Made by a program: the position numbers and the translations under genes. From Saksenaea vasiformis B4078 (lineage: Eukaryota; Mucoromycota; Mucoromycetes; Mucorales; Saksenaeaceae): a stretch of 64,000 bases of DNA. Under the pieces are notes generated by a model that was not told the origin of the DNA, searched no databases, and saw only the letters and a list, made by a program, of their open reading frames with translations. The DNA is taken from assembly GCA_000697055.1 (NCBI GenBank), contig JNDT01001818.1, forward strand, positions 62,001 to 126,000, in the 5' to 3' direction. Shown here piece by piece: positions 1 through 14,195 of the stretch. Position 1 is the first letter of the stretch. Each line of letters starts with the position of its first letter.

Positions 1-58
1 AAAAAAGGAAAAAGAAAAAACGAGAGCAATATAGACCTGAGCTTTTTGTTGCGAAAAG

Positions 59-839
59 GTGCGGTTAAGGCACTCTACGACGCGATCGAACTGGATAATC
101 AGGGTGGTAATTTCCGAGCTGCTGCGCGACATTACCAGGATGCTGCTGAACTTTGTGAGGGTGAATTGGATAATCCCAAGAGAGCATTTGACGCCTATAG
201 TCAAGCTGCGGATTTATATTTAGCAGACGATTCACCAGCGCAAGTAGTGATGTTGTTTGTGAGAACAGTCGGGACTGACATGGGGTTCATTTGCTATTAT
301 TAGTCTTGCCAACAAATGTTCGCTTAAGGTGGCTCAGTTAGCTGCTGATCTCGGTCACTACGAAATAGCCATTGAAAAATTCGAAAGCGTGGCAGCAGCG
401 TCTGTAGACGACGCATTACTCAAATGGTCTCTGAAAGAATACTTTTTGAAGGCCGGCTTGTGTCATTTGTGTACAGGTGTAAGGTTTTCTCCTTGGTAGT
501 ACGTCGCATTCCTATTTTAAACTCAAACTCTTTTTTTCTTTTTTAGGACTTGATCAAAACAAGACAAGCACTGAATAGTTACTGTGGAATGGATATGTCA
601 TTCGAAACGACAAGAGAATATCAACTTCTCAAGGTAATTAGGGAAAGAGAGAGAACAAAGGGAAAGAGGTTTACTGAGACGATTGGTCGAAGGGTGTTGT
701 TGATAGCGTCGAGGCTGGCGATCCCGATCAATTCACGCAGGTTGTGTACGACTATGACAAGTTGACGCGATTAGACAGTTGGAAAACAGCCATCTTGTTA
801 AAAATCAAGAAATCTATCGAGTCGGAAGAATTACGCTAG
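59..839 (+). CDS. SEC17: Alpha-SNAP (Sec17), 3' part of gene
   Basis: Alpha-SNAP binds SNARE complexes and recruits the AAA ATPase Sec18/NSF to disassemble them after membrane fusion. Visible exons are about 59-251, 304-478, 547-633 and 693-839. They read through the TPR-like helical repeats (AAARHYQDAAEL, KRAFDAYSQAADLY, LANKCSLKVAQLA, WSLKEYFLKAGLCHL) to the family C-terminal block (YDKLTRLDSWKTAILLKIKK, then SIESEELR and stop). These match Sec17/NAPA in order and spacing. The N-terminal third lies upstream of the window. The 59 start is a probable acceptor (AG at 57-58), not the start codon. The donor of the first visible intron is ambiguous (244-252); 251/252 preserves the frame. Alternative: gamma-SNAP, less likely because of the C-terminal match. 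Confidence 0.88.
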
Positions 840-1856
840 CTATACTGTTTATTGAAAAAAAAAAAGAAAAGAAAGAGAAATACGCGGATATAAATAAATG
901 TGGCATCGATCAGGAACTCGTGCTTATGACAGGAAACGTCTACAGTCCACGTCTAGGGTGAAAAGCGACGAATTGAAAGCAGAGGAAAGCTATCCTCCGA
1001 AACAAACGATTCATGTTAGCCAGCTTGCGCGCATACCAGCCATTCACAGATATAGGCTGCATGTTGAAAATCCATCTCGTAACAAAGCCTCGAACACGTA
1101 AGGTTGTCAATGGGATCCACTCGCACAGTAAATAGACATGGTCCATCCTTCTATATGCTTTCACTTGCCAACTCAGTGTCGCATGACAATAGTAACTAAG
1201 AAGGATGAGGGGGGAGAGTACCACGCGATTCTACTGTGTTTTTCCCCAAGCATCCTAGCTATTTTGTAGAAGAACAGTTCACGCCTTCATGCAAAAAAAA
1301 AAAAAAAAACCTCGCGTTGCACACAAGCAAGGTACAGGAGGCTCGCTATAGGCCGCTATAGTGTATGGAGAAGGAGCAAGGAGCTATAACAGATATAACT
1401 GGAATGATCGTCAGCATGAGTAGTAGTAGTAGTAGTGGTAAAGGTTATCCATCCATCCAACCGATAAGATCTGACGGAGTTGTAATAGCCTGTGCTGTGG
1501 TTTACCCAGTCATCTCTGTTGGTTTTAGCTTTTATGCATGTCGGGAATACAAAAAAATCACAAAAATGAAACCATGGCCAATGAGTAACGGATGACAGCA
1601 TAGATGGGTCATATGGTGCCAGCCAACTTGATGATGCGCCCAATGTGAATTTTTTTTTTCCTTTTGCATGCTCTTTTCTTTGATCATGGCCACATATGCA
1701 CCTCGTAAACAGCCTTGTCAGCCTCCTTTGAGAACAAGTACCAAGCATGCTTTTAACGAGCCTCTTTTTCACATAACCACCACAAACCCACGTTTTCCCC
1801 TATTTCATCAACAAAAACATTCATTTCCTCAGCTCAAGTTCTTCCTAAAACAAAAC
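840..1856. other. Intergenic, SEC17 3' flank and YAK1 promoter side
   Basis: No gene is supported. The stretch holds AT-rich sequence, a poly-A run near 1293-1309, an AGT trinucleotide run near 1418-1436 and short open frames on both strands that resemble no family. It probably holds the 3' UTR of SEC17 and the promoter and 5' UTR of YAK1. Confidence 0.5.
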
Positions 1857-3854
<1,998 letters not shown>

Positions 3855-4315
3855 AGCAAAAACTCACATCAAAATTCATACATTGTTATCTTTATACCAG
3901 CTGCTTTTATTCAAAAACTCTCAGCAATGAATGGGCGTAACGCATTTGTAATAAAAATGCGTCGCATCCTCTGTTTTTTTGCTATATATATATACCTGGT
4001 TCACTTCACCGTTTGCTACCACTGGAAAGCAAGAGCTGTTTTTCCACGGAAGTTTCAGGAACAGCGGATTCATAATAATGCCTGCTTCCAAACTGGTGTG
4101 CTATTATATCATTTCAAGAAAACAGAAAGAAAGAAAGGTGCCTATTTTTTTTTTTATCTATATAGCATTAACATCCTATTTACAATGCACAGTTTTTTTT
4201 CTTTTCTTTTTTTTTTTTACTCATGTACCGAAAATACGGTCAACGTATCGTTCATACTTGGGGAGGTAAAAGATAGAGAGAGAGGGAGAGAGAGGAAAAA
4301 AGAAGGGAGGGTTGT
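3855..4315. other. Convergent 3' flanks of YAK1 and bromodomain-kinase gene
   Basis: The two genes point at each other across about 460 bp. The region is rich in poly-T/poly-A and a GA-rich tract (about 4272-4310). It holds no recognised gene and presumably carries both 3' UTRs. Confidence 0.5.
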
Positions 4316-7300
4316 TTAGGATTTGGTTTTTGGACGACCGCGAGCTCTTCCCAAGCCTGAGGATAACGACGACGAAGCAGCAGAGGGTGTTTTCCGTTGT
4401 TGTTTTCTTTGTTTTCCTTTTCCATCCTCGCTTTCTGGTTCCCGCATTTTTGCTTTGCGGCTGGCACGTGTTTCGGAAGAGTAACTTTTCCATTCCTTTA
4501 CCAACTGCTCCTTGATCTCGGCTTGCTTGATCCACGCCAACACGGTGGCCGCCGTTTCGCGGTCTTGAGGTCGTGTTTTTAGACACTTCAGTACAAGTTT
4601 TCGACTGTATTCTCCGGGAATATCATGTTCCACTGCTTTTTGGATACGGAAATCATCCTCGGCAACAAACCGTAATCCTTGGATATCTGAGTCAAGAATA
4701 CCTCGCCACGGTTCTGTCTCGGTAAAGATCTTCCATATCATCACCATGATCGAGTACATATCCTCTGCCTGAGGATGAATTAACCAGGGCAATAACTGAT
4801 TATCCGTTCGAGTTTTAGGAAGTGTCTGGATCGATCTACAAAAATAAAGAAAGAAAATGAATCTCCCTCTCTTTTTTTTTCTTTTCAAGAACAGCCTTTC
4901 TTTCGTCTTTTTCTTTACCTGTACATTCGGTAACCATGATCAGGTTTGCCTTTAATCCAGGGCAACCTTGCACACCAAGCTGTTAGTTCGTCCCTTCGTT
5001 TTGGAACAAGCTCATCTTCCTCCTCCTCCTCCTCCTCCTCCTCCTCCTCTTCTTCTTGTTGTTCTTCTTTGTGTGTTTCGGGTGTTTCCACAAACCATTC
5101 TAGAACATCCTGTTCCTCACAATACACGCTTTTGCCAAAGTCGATCAGATAGAGACAGATCTTGGAACTTTGATCCTCTAATTCTCCTTCAATGGTATTG
5201 ACCATAAAATTGACTTCGGAAAGATCACGATGCGCAAGACCGGCTCCATGGATCACTTTCATGCATTCCAACATTTGACAAATAATGTCATATTTCTGGT
5301 ATGCGGTAAGTCGATGATGCGAATGCATATGACTATATTCCTTGAGTGTAGCCTGATATCTAGATCCATGCCCAGTCATCCATCCATTCATTCATTCATT
5401 CATTCATTGTTGGCTTGTTTATTTATTTACCTTTCCATTGTCAGACCCACCACAGCGCCCTGCTCATTGTATAATACTTCTTGCATTTGTGGCATATGTG
5501 GTAAATTTCGCAGTTTCCTAGATGGAGTGCAGATGTGTCGGTTAGAAAAAAAAAATGAAAAACGAACCACATAAACTGTATACCGGGGAATACCTACATC
5601 AGGCAGGCAATTTCTGTCACTCGTTGATGCATTGTCATATGTCGAAAGGTTTGCACAACAGCGTTGCCTGCAAAATACACCTGCTTGAAATAACCTTCCG
5701 AATGAGGCATAGTCCAGTTGATATTCCGGTAACGCTGAGTAATGTTGTGCACTGCAACGCCCTTGGCAGAACAAGCTATCCATTTTTTTCCCATTTAGTT
5801 ACACGTGGGCTTCAGCTTGTCCGCTTACATGTCAGTAGTCGTTGCCATACGGGGGATCGCACTTCCGCCTTTGCTTCTAAGGCGCTGTCGAGAGTGATAC
5901 GTAACGGAACGGAAGGACTTGTCTGTACAGGAGGAGGTTGAGGAGGAGGATGACCTTCTGTCGTCACGACCGGTTCCATCTTGACCGCAGCCATTTCATA
6001 AGTAACCGTTGCTGTCTGCGTTTCGGTTGGATCGGATAACCCCAACGTCGTTTGCACCATGGCTTTTAGACACTGTGCTGTATCATTTAAGTTTTGTCCG
6101 TTTTCATTCTTCTTCTTCCAATAAATGATCTTGAACGGAGCAAAGATCTTTTGGAAACCCTCTCGCTCAATGACTTCATTGATGCGAAATGTGACCCGTT
6201 CCATCACGCGCAGTGGTTTCATGCGAACCCAACCACACAGATCAAGACGATCGCTAGTCTCCTCTACAGGATGTAGCGCGCCTGTCCGAACAGCGAGAAC
6301 AATGTCCGTTTCAGCAAACCTTTGCTTTTCCTCGGAGGAGATGATACGTGTGTTGTAAAGGATCGCGTAAAGCATTGATTCGGTGGAAGTCTGTGAAAAT
6401 GCATTGCTTTTTGACAAGTAAAATCGTGGCGTGAAGGTACGCAGGGTGGGATTCATTTTCACTTTTTCGATGGTTTGGAAAAAAGGTCCATTCAGTTGAA
6501 CATGAATGAACTGATTATCTGTCAAATCTTGTCGTTGCAATTCCTTTTGCTCATGCGACGCAACGGAAGGTACGACATAGATCATGCTAAAAAAAAAAAG
6601 GACATATCAGGTTACCGGGAACGAAATGAATTCATGCCGTACCTGTTTTTGGAAAAGATTTGATGGAGCGTATCCCGTTCACGTTCTTCTTCTTCTACGA
6701 TGGCTTTGGTAGCATCAAATCTCTCTCTTTCCGCCACACGGGAATTAGGCCATCTAATAATAATAATGATAGTCATATGAGCCCTTGGAACATGCTACTC
6801 CTTTCTTTTTCTTCTTACTGTGTCTGTCGTTTTACGAGGTGTACTGTCTCGTAAAACAGATCGTCCAAGCGTCGTGCTTGTTTTGGAATGGTGCCTACGT
6901 TCTGATGAAACTCTAGTGCATTATTCCAAATCAATTGCAAATCTTGCTCAAATTTTGCAAATGTCGTGTATTTTCCGGACCATGCATTCTGTTCCACCGT
7001 TGATAAATCCATGGGTTGAGCGATTTCAGCATGATAGACAACGGCTGTTGGCGGTACGGGCATGGTGAATGGCCAACAGTCTGTTGTTGAGAAAAGCGTA
7101 TCCATAATGAAACGGTAGATACGTAGAAACAGGGGCGTCATGGCTGCAAACGGCTCAAATTGCATGTGTGGTAGGTCAAAGGTATTGTTGTTGTAGATGG
7201 CATGTGGCACTGTAAGAGGCGCGTTGTGCTGTTCACGATGAAGAGAAGAAGAAGAAGAAGAAGAAGGTGGTGGTGGTATGGGGATGTTATTTTTGCGCAT

Positions 7301-8255
7301 GGTTGCGGTAATGAAGCGTTGCAAGGCGATCAAGTCGCCGTTGGATATCTGTGAATGAAGGGTTTCGGTGACAGGCTTGTCGCCCGAGGTACCCAGGACC
7401 ATCACGGTTACCAGCTGCATAGCAGCGGCGGGGAATGGTGCATGAACATCGAGGATGGATGGTTTTTCGATGGGATCTATGTCGGGTATGTCGTTTAAGG
7501 TGATGATAGGCAGGTGAAGTGTGCGGAAGACGGCGAAGGTTAAACGACGCAGGGTTCGTTCGTCGATGCTGGGTTTCATTATCTCATCCAATAATGGCGA
7601 ATGGGTGATCTCTGGGGGGACCGGTCCTACAGTTGTGTTACGTGCAGGGTGCGATTTTGAAACATGTAGTAGTAACCTCGGCTTAGCGATCGTTGATGGG
7701 AGGTTCGTGCGCTGGTTGGACAAAGTTTGATCGGTGGAGGGAAAAGTACTGGTTTCGAGTGATATGGTTTGTTGATGATCCGATGAGTAGCTGGATCCAT
7801 CGGAAAAACTGGGTTCATCCAACGGTAAAGGTATTACCGTATTCTGTTCCTGCGGCAATGACATCGATGAATGGTAGTCTACATATAATGGACATGATTT
7901 GGTGAGTTTCGATATATATATATTCTCCATCTTCCGTTCACCTTGTTGCATCTCTGTCATACTCTGGTACAACGACTGATCCGTTGGTTCTAATGGTAGT
8001 GATAACATATCTACAGACACACAAAAACAGATCTTTTATATTTCTTTTTCCTCTTTAATCCAATTTCAGCTTCTTACTTTGTTGAAAGTCGGTCATACTT
8101 TCACAAAACAGTCGATCAATTTCCCGTTGAAAATCATCATCCATCATTGTTCCATCACTTGAAGAACCAAAAGCATCGCGTCTCCAGTCAGAATCAGAGT
8201 TATCGTTCGTAGTTAGAAGGGATTCATGATTATCGTGAGTATTCCAGCCCTGCAT
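4316..8255 (-). CDS. Bromodomain plus divergent protein-kinase-like domain protein
   Basis: Eight exons on the reverse strand: 8078-8255, 6819-8010, 6643-6753, 5829-6586, 5598-5775, 5431-5517, 4919-5359 and 4316-4835. Every junction keeps frame, giving 1154 aa. Acidic N-terminus; bromodomain at roughly aa 355-455 (QPMDLSTVE, WSGKYTTFAKFEQDLQLIWNNALEF); a central region of unknown fold with a proline-rich stretch (GHPPPQPPPVQ); then a kinase-like domain from about 760 to 1095. Kinase motifs: alpha-C glutamate in TEIACLM, HRDLSEVN (about 878-885), IDFGKS (about 908), and a D-MYSIMVMIWKIF alpha-F helix with ETEPW. The HRDLS..N form recalls fungal FunK1 kinases. The beta-3 position reads AVVQTF, so Gln seems to replace the catalytic Lys, and the bromodomain acetyl-lysine Asn reads as His (EFHQN). 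A poly-Glu run lies in the activation segment. The C-terminal tail is basic (GRARGRPKTKS, AT-hook-like GRP). Probable nuclear acetyl-chromatin reader; function unknown. Confidence 0.8.
5015..5063 (-). repeat. GAG/GAA trinucleotide repeat coding poly-glutamate
   Basis: A (TCC)n/(TTC)n run on the plus strand encodes about 14 consecutive glutamates in the bromodomain-kinase gene. It sits between the DFG motif and the alpha-F helix, inside the activation segment. Seen directly; likely length-polymorphic. Confidence 0.8.
5378..5408. repeat. ATTC/ATCC tetranucleotide microsatellite in an intron
   Basis: Tandem CATC then ATTC units lie within the intron between exons 6 and 7 of the bromodomain-kinase gene (5360-5430). 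Confidence 0.75.
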
Positions 8256-11200
8256 GAGAACCGATTTAATGCCTTAATCGGGATTGTGTCAGCAAAAGTG
8301 GGGCTTTTTGTCTGAGTATATGAGGTGTTGTGGTACAGGAAAAAAATAGGAAAACGGAATCCGTTCGCTAATCAGTAACTACAGCCATTAGGCAAATGAT
8401 CATGCCATTAGTACATTACTGACAAACCTATGTCTTATTATTATTACACTCTATTTTTATAGATTTTTGGGCTGCAGAACAACTTATGTTCTGGGTGGTC
8501 GTTGAAACTTTCTGGTGTTAGAGTATTTTTTTAAAGAGCCGCGAGGAGCAAAAAAAAAAAAAAAAAAAGGCTGAAATGTGTTTGATTGAAAGTGCTATTT
8601 CATTCACCGACGAGGAAAATGCAGTGGTGACGGTTTTTCTCCCTGTGCCTTTTCTTTTTTTTCACCCTTGATCTGTTGGAATTCAAGTTAAAAGATTTGT
8701 ATAAGGATGATAGAAAGGAAAAACAAAAAAGATAGAATAGGAATGACAATTACTTACGTCATATTTAAATCCTTAGAGAAACTGTCCAGTTATAGATCCG
8801 CTTTCATCAGTGCTCCTCCAAAGTTTGCCTCTTCAAGTTGTATCCAATGAACTGTTTCTTTGTGTAATGAACCAAGTTACTCTGAGGGTAACAGAAAAAA
8901 CCATATCCCTGGGGTTTTTTTTAACGCAGGGATTCAGTATTTGGGAATGTAAAATTATTTTGTACCAGGAGATCATCTTTGTATGATGACTAGAAAGAAA
9001 CGATGGGCCTTTAGCATCACTTTATCATGAAGGAAATAGTCTATTGAAAAAAAGTGATGTTCAAAGGAGGAAAGGGATGACAACGACAAAACCTTAGTCT
9101 ACACGCAAAATCTTCTTTTTGTTTACTGCCTGCAGGTTCCTCTTTAAAATCATGCGAACATAGCATGGCACATAAATGAAATAACTTGCCTACTATGTCA
9201 TCATAACTTACCAACAACACCCCCCCCCCAGCTTATGGTACAACTTTACCCCCTGTTGTAAAGAAAGCTATAGTTTAATATGAGAGAGAGAGAAAAGACA
9301 TAAGAGGAGCTATCAGCTCAAATACCTGTTCGTCAGAATATATCGGCCTAAGGAGACTTACAAGAGGCTTTCTTCTTTATGGTTAGGAGATCATATCGTA
9401 ACGAAGGTTTTTTTTTTCTTTTTTTTTTTTTCTTTGCTACGATGACAGATCACATCATTATACACCTAGATGCATCTTCCTCCTAATATCTGTGCACACA
9501 ATGGCTACAGTCATTCAACTTCCCTGTTACTTTGTCTTAACCCATAGGTGAGAACCATGGTTTGACCCTTTGGTAAATGAGCAAAAAAGCAAAACCTTTT
9601 CTCCTGCAAACCCACTTGTTTTTTTCTGATACAGACTCATGCACCAGATCGAGAAAACCTTGCATATATAATTTAAGCTTGGGAAGTTAAGGTTCCTTTT
9701 GATGTGGAGAACGAACCAATGCTTGACCTTGAGCCCATTGCTGTTCGTTCACCAATCTGTATATCTCTTAAGGACATATTAACCTACGTGATCTTCCCTC
9801 CCCATGTGGCATGATTCGGCAGAATTGATTATACATGAACTTTCTCACTGCTCCTGGAAATACTCTGAACTAAAATAAAATGATCGACAATAACAAACGT
9901 GGGTAATGTGGATATATGCCCCTTCTAACTTTGTTTTTTTTTTTGTGCAGAAAAAGAAAACCTTCTTTTCCTACTGTTATATCTGAGAATAAAGATGGAC
10001 AATAAGGTTATCCCTACGTACAGTCACCCGAGAAATGAGGTTCGCATCAATGAAGCACTTGAAGATTGCTGTCATCTGATGTTCATGGGAGTAGTAGAGC
10101 TTACTTGTTCCTTTTTGCATTATATGATCAGGGTGTCAGAATGCTTCGAGACTCAAAGTTCGATAGCAATTCACATGATGCATAATGACAAAAAAAAATT
10201 CGAGTTGTCAATGCGCTGTTTTTATTTGACTTGAACATACCTTCCGCCCCTTTTCCCAATGGGTTGAGATGCGACTTGAAACTGTAGTCTATTCCGCGGA
10301 ACATCGTTCTTATTACTACAGCATACAAGTTTTTACTTCATGGGACTGGGATGCTGCAGATTAAAAAAAAAAGAAGTGACTTAGGCACATAGGGTCACCT
10401 GTCCTCTTTTCTTTTTCTTTTTCTTTTTCTTTTTTACAATTTCGCTGTGATAAAGGATGAGGGAGCGGAATGAGAGCGGGAAAGTATTCTCCTTTTTGTT
10501 ACACGATGGCATCATTACTCTCCGCATCAAATACCAACAAATGCGATTTCATGCCATTCCAAAGAGCGCCATGTTCATATGATGGAGTATGTTACAACAA
10601 CAATACAGAAAACGCATGGAAAGCAGGAAGTGTACGGCACAGACGCTTGTGATCATGCATGTGTGTGTCTGTCTGTAGATGGCCAACAACCAACCTCCGT
10701 TGCTAAGGTGAATCGATAAGAAAAAACCATGGGAATGTCAAGCCTTTTGTTCTTCTTTTCTTTGGAAAGCTATTTATGCAGAATGCATGGAAAAAAAAGA
10801 GGGCCAAGAACTAAATCCCCAATAAAGCATGTGTGGCACGCCTCGTCAAAAAGCAATTTGGCTGTCTCAAACCACAAAGGGGTGCGGAACAGTGTTTTAC
10901 TTTTTGGCGTTATGTCAACATCTTTTTGATACACCGGAAGATCGCGCCAATCAAAAAGTCAAATGTAACCCAAAACAAGAATCAGAACCAATTACTGGAA
11001 GAAAAAAGGTTGAAAAAATTTATTTATTCTACCATTGCATCTTATATCTTTGTGTAACCATGATGGAGACACGACGTGTACACAGTAAAAAAAAAAAACA
11101 GAAGTTGCTTGGGGAACCACAACTTTTTACCAGAAACTGGGGACAAAAAGCTAAGAGGCACAACAAAAAGATGTGTGTGCGTGTATATGTGGGGGGGGGG

Positions 11201-11326
11201 GAAGGTTGGGAGCATGTAGAAAATTTATTCAACTTTTTTTTTTTTGATGGGATAGAATTACTAACTACAACGATCAACTAACTTACTACTACTACTACTA
11301 CTACTACTAAATTATTATGTATTTTG
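8256..11326. other. Long intergenic region with no supported gene
   Basis: About 3 kb between two reverse-strand genes. It shows poly-A (8550-8568), poly-T (9408-9432), a C run near 9222 and a CTT-rich tract near 10410-10434, with only short orphan frames (for example 9995-10234 and 10829-11281) lacking family signatures. The part next to 8256 should contain the promoter of the bromodomain-kinase gene. I saw no tRNA, 5S rRNA or U6 signature. Confidence 0.45.
11285..11309. repeat. ACT trinucleotide microsatellite
   Basis: About eight ACT units immediately downstream of the bHLH gene stop codon, probably within its 3' UTR. Confidence 0.8.
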
Positions 11327-12261
11327 TTAAGCGGTCTTTAAGATCGCCAATTCCCTTCGTAATTCAGCCTTTTCTCGGGCCCAGCCGGCCTCCCTTTCTC
11401 GAAGTGTGGTGATGTAATCGAGGGCTACACAAAATAGAAATTTTGCATTGGGTAAACATGGCTAAAAGCGGAAACAAAAAAAAAAAAAGAAAAAGAAAAA
11501 GTTCGCTTACTTTTGCTTAGAATTTCCCATTTACTTGTTTTCAAACCCTTGTCGAGTGGTAATAGATCACGTAGTTCATCAAATAAATCTTTCATTTCCT
11601 TGCGTCGTTTACGTTCGGCTAGTTTATGGCTGACACGTAACTCGGGTGACCGAGAATACATTTGGCTACCTCGTCGGGGGCGGTCAGTATCAGTGATATC
11701 TTCATGTGGTTGTGGTGATGATGTATTTTCGGAAGGCGGTTCATGGGTAGAGACGGCAATCGAATGGCGTCGTACAACAGCGTCGTCCAACATCCCTGAA
11801 GAGGAAGAGTGAATCACGGGGGAGTTGTAGGAGTAATCATTCCCAGTGATATGTGAAATAGAAGGAAGAGAGTCACGTCGCCATGGTGTTGATGAAGCAG
11901 CATTTGGAGAAGTAGAGGAAGAAGGTGGTAAAAAACGAGTAGTAAGATCAGAACGAAGATCCATAGGCCGAATGGGGTTGGCACGATGAGATGGTGATGA
12001 AGGTGGTGAATTCCCGGAAAGAGGAGAAGGAGAAGGTCGACAAGTAGCGTGTAGTGCAGGATCTGTCATTGATCCTCTTCTTGAGTTGGAAGGACTTGGT
12101 GTACGGTCGAGGTAAGGATGGTGACGGAAAGAAGAAAGAGGATAGAGTGTACGTGAGTTTGGGTCAAGAGAAGGTCTTCGATCTGGTTTATGCTCCATTG
12201 ATACATTCTTTTCATTATCATTTTCATGAGGTGGCGTAGAATAGTGATTAGCAAGAATCAT
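11327..12261 (-). CDS. bHLH-leucine zipper transcription factor
   Basis: Two exons (11511-12261 and 11327-11424, reverse strand) give 282 aa. The long N-terminal part is Ser/Pro-rich and low in complexity, typical of a regulatory region. The bHLH spans about aa 205-250: basic region RVSHKLAERKRRKEM, then helix-loop-helix (LFDELRDLLPLDKGLKTSKWEIL). It continues across the intron into LDYITTLRER and a short leucine-zipper-like helix ending in LRRELAILKTA. The basic region has the His-Glu-Arg triad (H...ER) of factors that bind CANNTG E-boxes, with the trailing Arg of the CACGTG-binding class. The chosen start is the ATG at 12261 (MILANHYSTPP), because the open frame upstream is a lysine/asparagine-rich poly-A translation. 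No specific orthologue is assigned. Confidence 0.85.
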
Positions 12262-13828
12262 CGTCGTCGTATTTTTGTTTTTTTTTTTGTTATAAGAAAA
12301 GAGAAAGGGAGAACAAAACGGAGACAAAAAAAAAACATACACAACCTGCAAATTTTACATCTCCGCTTGAGAATCAAAGCACGTGTTGTTCGTATTTTTC
12401 GCCACATGGCCTCCTCTCGTTCCTCCCGATATTGTAATAAGGAGTAAACGTTCTTCCCACACATAACTCTTTCTCTCTTCACTACAGTCATCACGTTCCC
12501 CCTTGATTTCACATGCTCCGTCTGTTGACATGCTTATCAAAACATAAAGGTAAGAACACGTGTCACGAAATACAAGACTCCCTGTCGCGCTCGGCAACGT
12601 TATTACCAGAATAAGTAACGGAGATATTCCGTACAAATTCATTCACATCAGCGAGACACACGTCGATCCAACCAAAAAAAAAAAAGATATTGGGAAGTCT
12701 TTGTTGTTGTTAGGGAGAAGAGACTCCGCTATGGAAGCCAGTGCTTCTATCTTTTCTTTTCTTCATCTTCTTTCTTTTTTTTTAATTCTAGAAAATAAAA
12801 TCTTGGGTTTTATTCGTTAAGAAAGAGAGAGACGCATGGCGCAATGAATACCATTTAATGGAGTGCCACATGACAAACCAAGCTCCCGGTCTAGACATTT
12901 CCAGCATCCGCTTCCCGTCATCTCCACGTCGGTGTTCTAATCGCGTCGCCACGCTGTTTCCCCAACAACCAACAGATGAAGACTATTTAAGTTGTGTCTC
13001 TTTTTTTTGTTTGACACATGGTAACAAAAAAGACCGGTTCTTTTTCTATTGATTCACCAATGACGTACGTTTGATTTTCGAGCAAAAAAAAAGCGATTCC
13101 CATCCTTTTTGAAAGGTTCACTTTCCGGGCCAATCATATTCATCGCATGAATTTGTCCCTGAACCCCTGCTCCTTTTGTGTACACGTTTCCCTGCGTGAT
13201 GGATTTGGGCCCGATGTGTCTGTTCAATAAATATCTCCTTAGCACGTTTTAAACTTGGTAATAATGAGTATATATATACAAATGATGCCATACGAAGAAA
13301 ATTGAAAAAAAATAAAAAACTGCTATGCCGACGAATCCGTTTTTTCCTTCTATTAACTGACATTCAAGGTTAAGTCCCCGCACCGTGGGAGTATGTATAG
13401 AATCGATGTAAGCAAAATAACTAAATGACAGTCGGCCGGGCGTTGCTCCCCCAAAAGAAAAAGAGAAAGAAAGACTTACCTTTCTTTTGTCCTACACAAG
13501 AGAAAAAGTGTGTCTTGAGAGACAGATATCGTAAACTTTTATCCTGGTATCCTATAAAAATGGAAAGAACAAACTACGAGGCAAAAAAATAAAAATAAAA
13601 ATAAAAAGAACACACACGCGCGCAGCAAACGGCAGAAGTATTAGAAAGAGGAATTTTGTTCACCGTCATCTTTTCTTTTTTACGCCGCGCGGATTTCTCT
13701 GCTGATTAAACACGTGAATTACCTGCTGAGCAAAAAGAAAAAAAAAAGCTTACGCCAAGAAGATTGTAAAAAGACAAGGCATCTAAATTCTAACTTGGTC
13801 TAAATCGCATTGTTTTGGTTCCAGCAAA

Positions 13829-13884
13829 AGAGAGAGAGAGAGTGAGAAAGAGAGAAAAAGAAAGAGAGAGAAAGATAGAGAAAG
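13829..13884. repeat. GA-rich microsatellite
   Basis: Imperfect (AG)n/(GAAA)n purine tract, seen directly. Confidence 0.8.
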
Positions 13885-14094
13885 CGGATGCAAAGTTTTA
13901 CTTGCAGAAGATTGCGCACATAAGTTCCAAGTTTCATTCTTATGAGTCGTATCTAAATTTAATATGTGTGTGTGTTTGTGTGTGAACGCAAAGCATAAAG
14001 AGCTGCATTACTTGTCATCGTACAGTTTGCAAGAACTTCGATCTCCGAGAAGATCTGATGATCTGCGGGACCAACTTGAGCGAATGACGGCTCT

Positions 14095-14195
14095 AGAACA
14101 AAGTGCGGAGTATCCCATTACCCCAATCATCTCTTTAGAACAAAGTGCGGACCTTCTCCACTGGCGAATAAAATACGGTAAAACAAAGTGCAGAT
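14095..14195 (+). repeat. Three copies of an AACAAAGTGCGGA motif
   Basis: Copies at about 14095-14109, 14137-14151 and 14180-14194 share the core AACAAAGTGC(G/A)GA, spaced 42-43 bp. The first two also share CTCT(T)TAGA in front. Seen directly; function unknown. Confidence 0.6.

Noticed and set aside
1356..1772. A 138-codon reverse-strand ORF
   Set aside because: It includes a run of threonines from the AGT microsatellite and overlaps the YAK1 upstream region; no family resemblance.
4946..5201. Plus-strand ORFs rich in serine or proline
   Set aside because: They are shadows of the poly-glutamate repeat on the coding (reverse) strand.
10829..11281. A 150-codon plus-strand ORF downstream of the bHLH gene
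   Set aside because: Lysine/phenylalanine-rich translation of poly-A/poly-T DNA; no domain and no conserved pattern.
12355..12642. A reverse-strand ORF with a hydrophobic start that could pass for a secreted protein
   Set aside because: It lies directly upstream of the bHLH start, has no ATG at its beginning and shows no family similarity.
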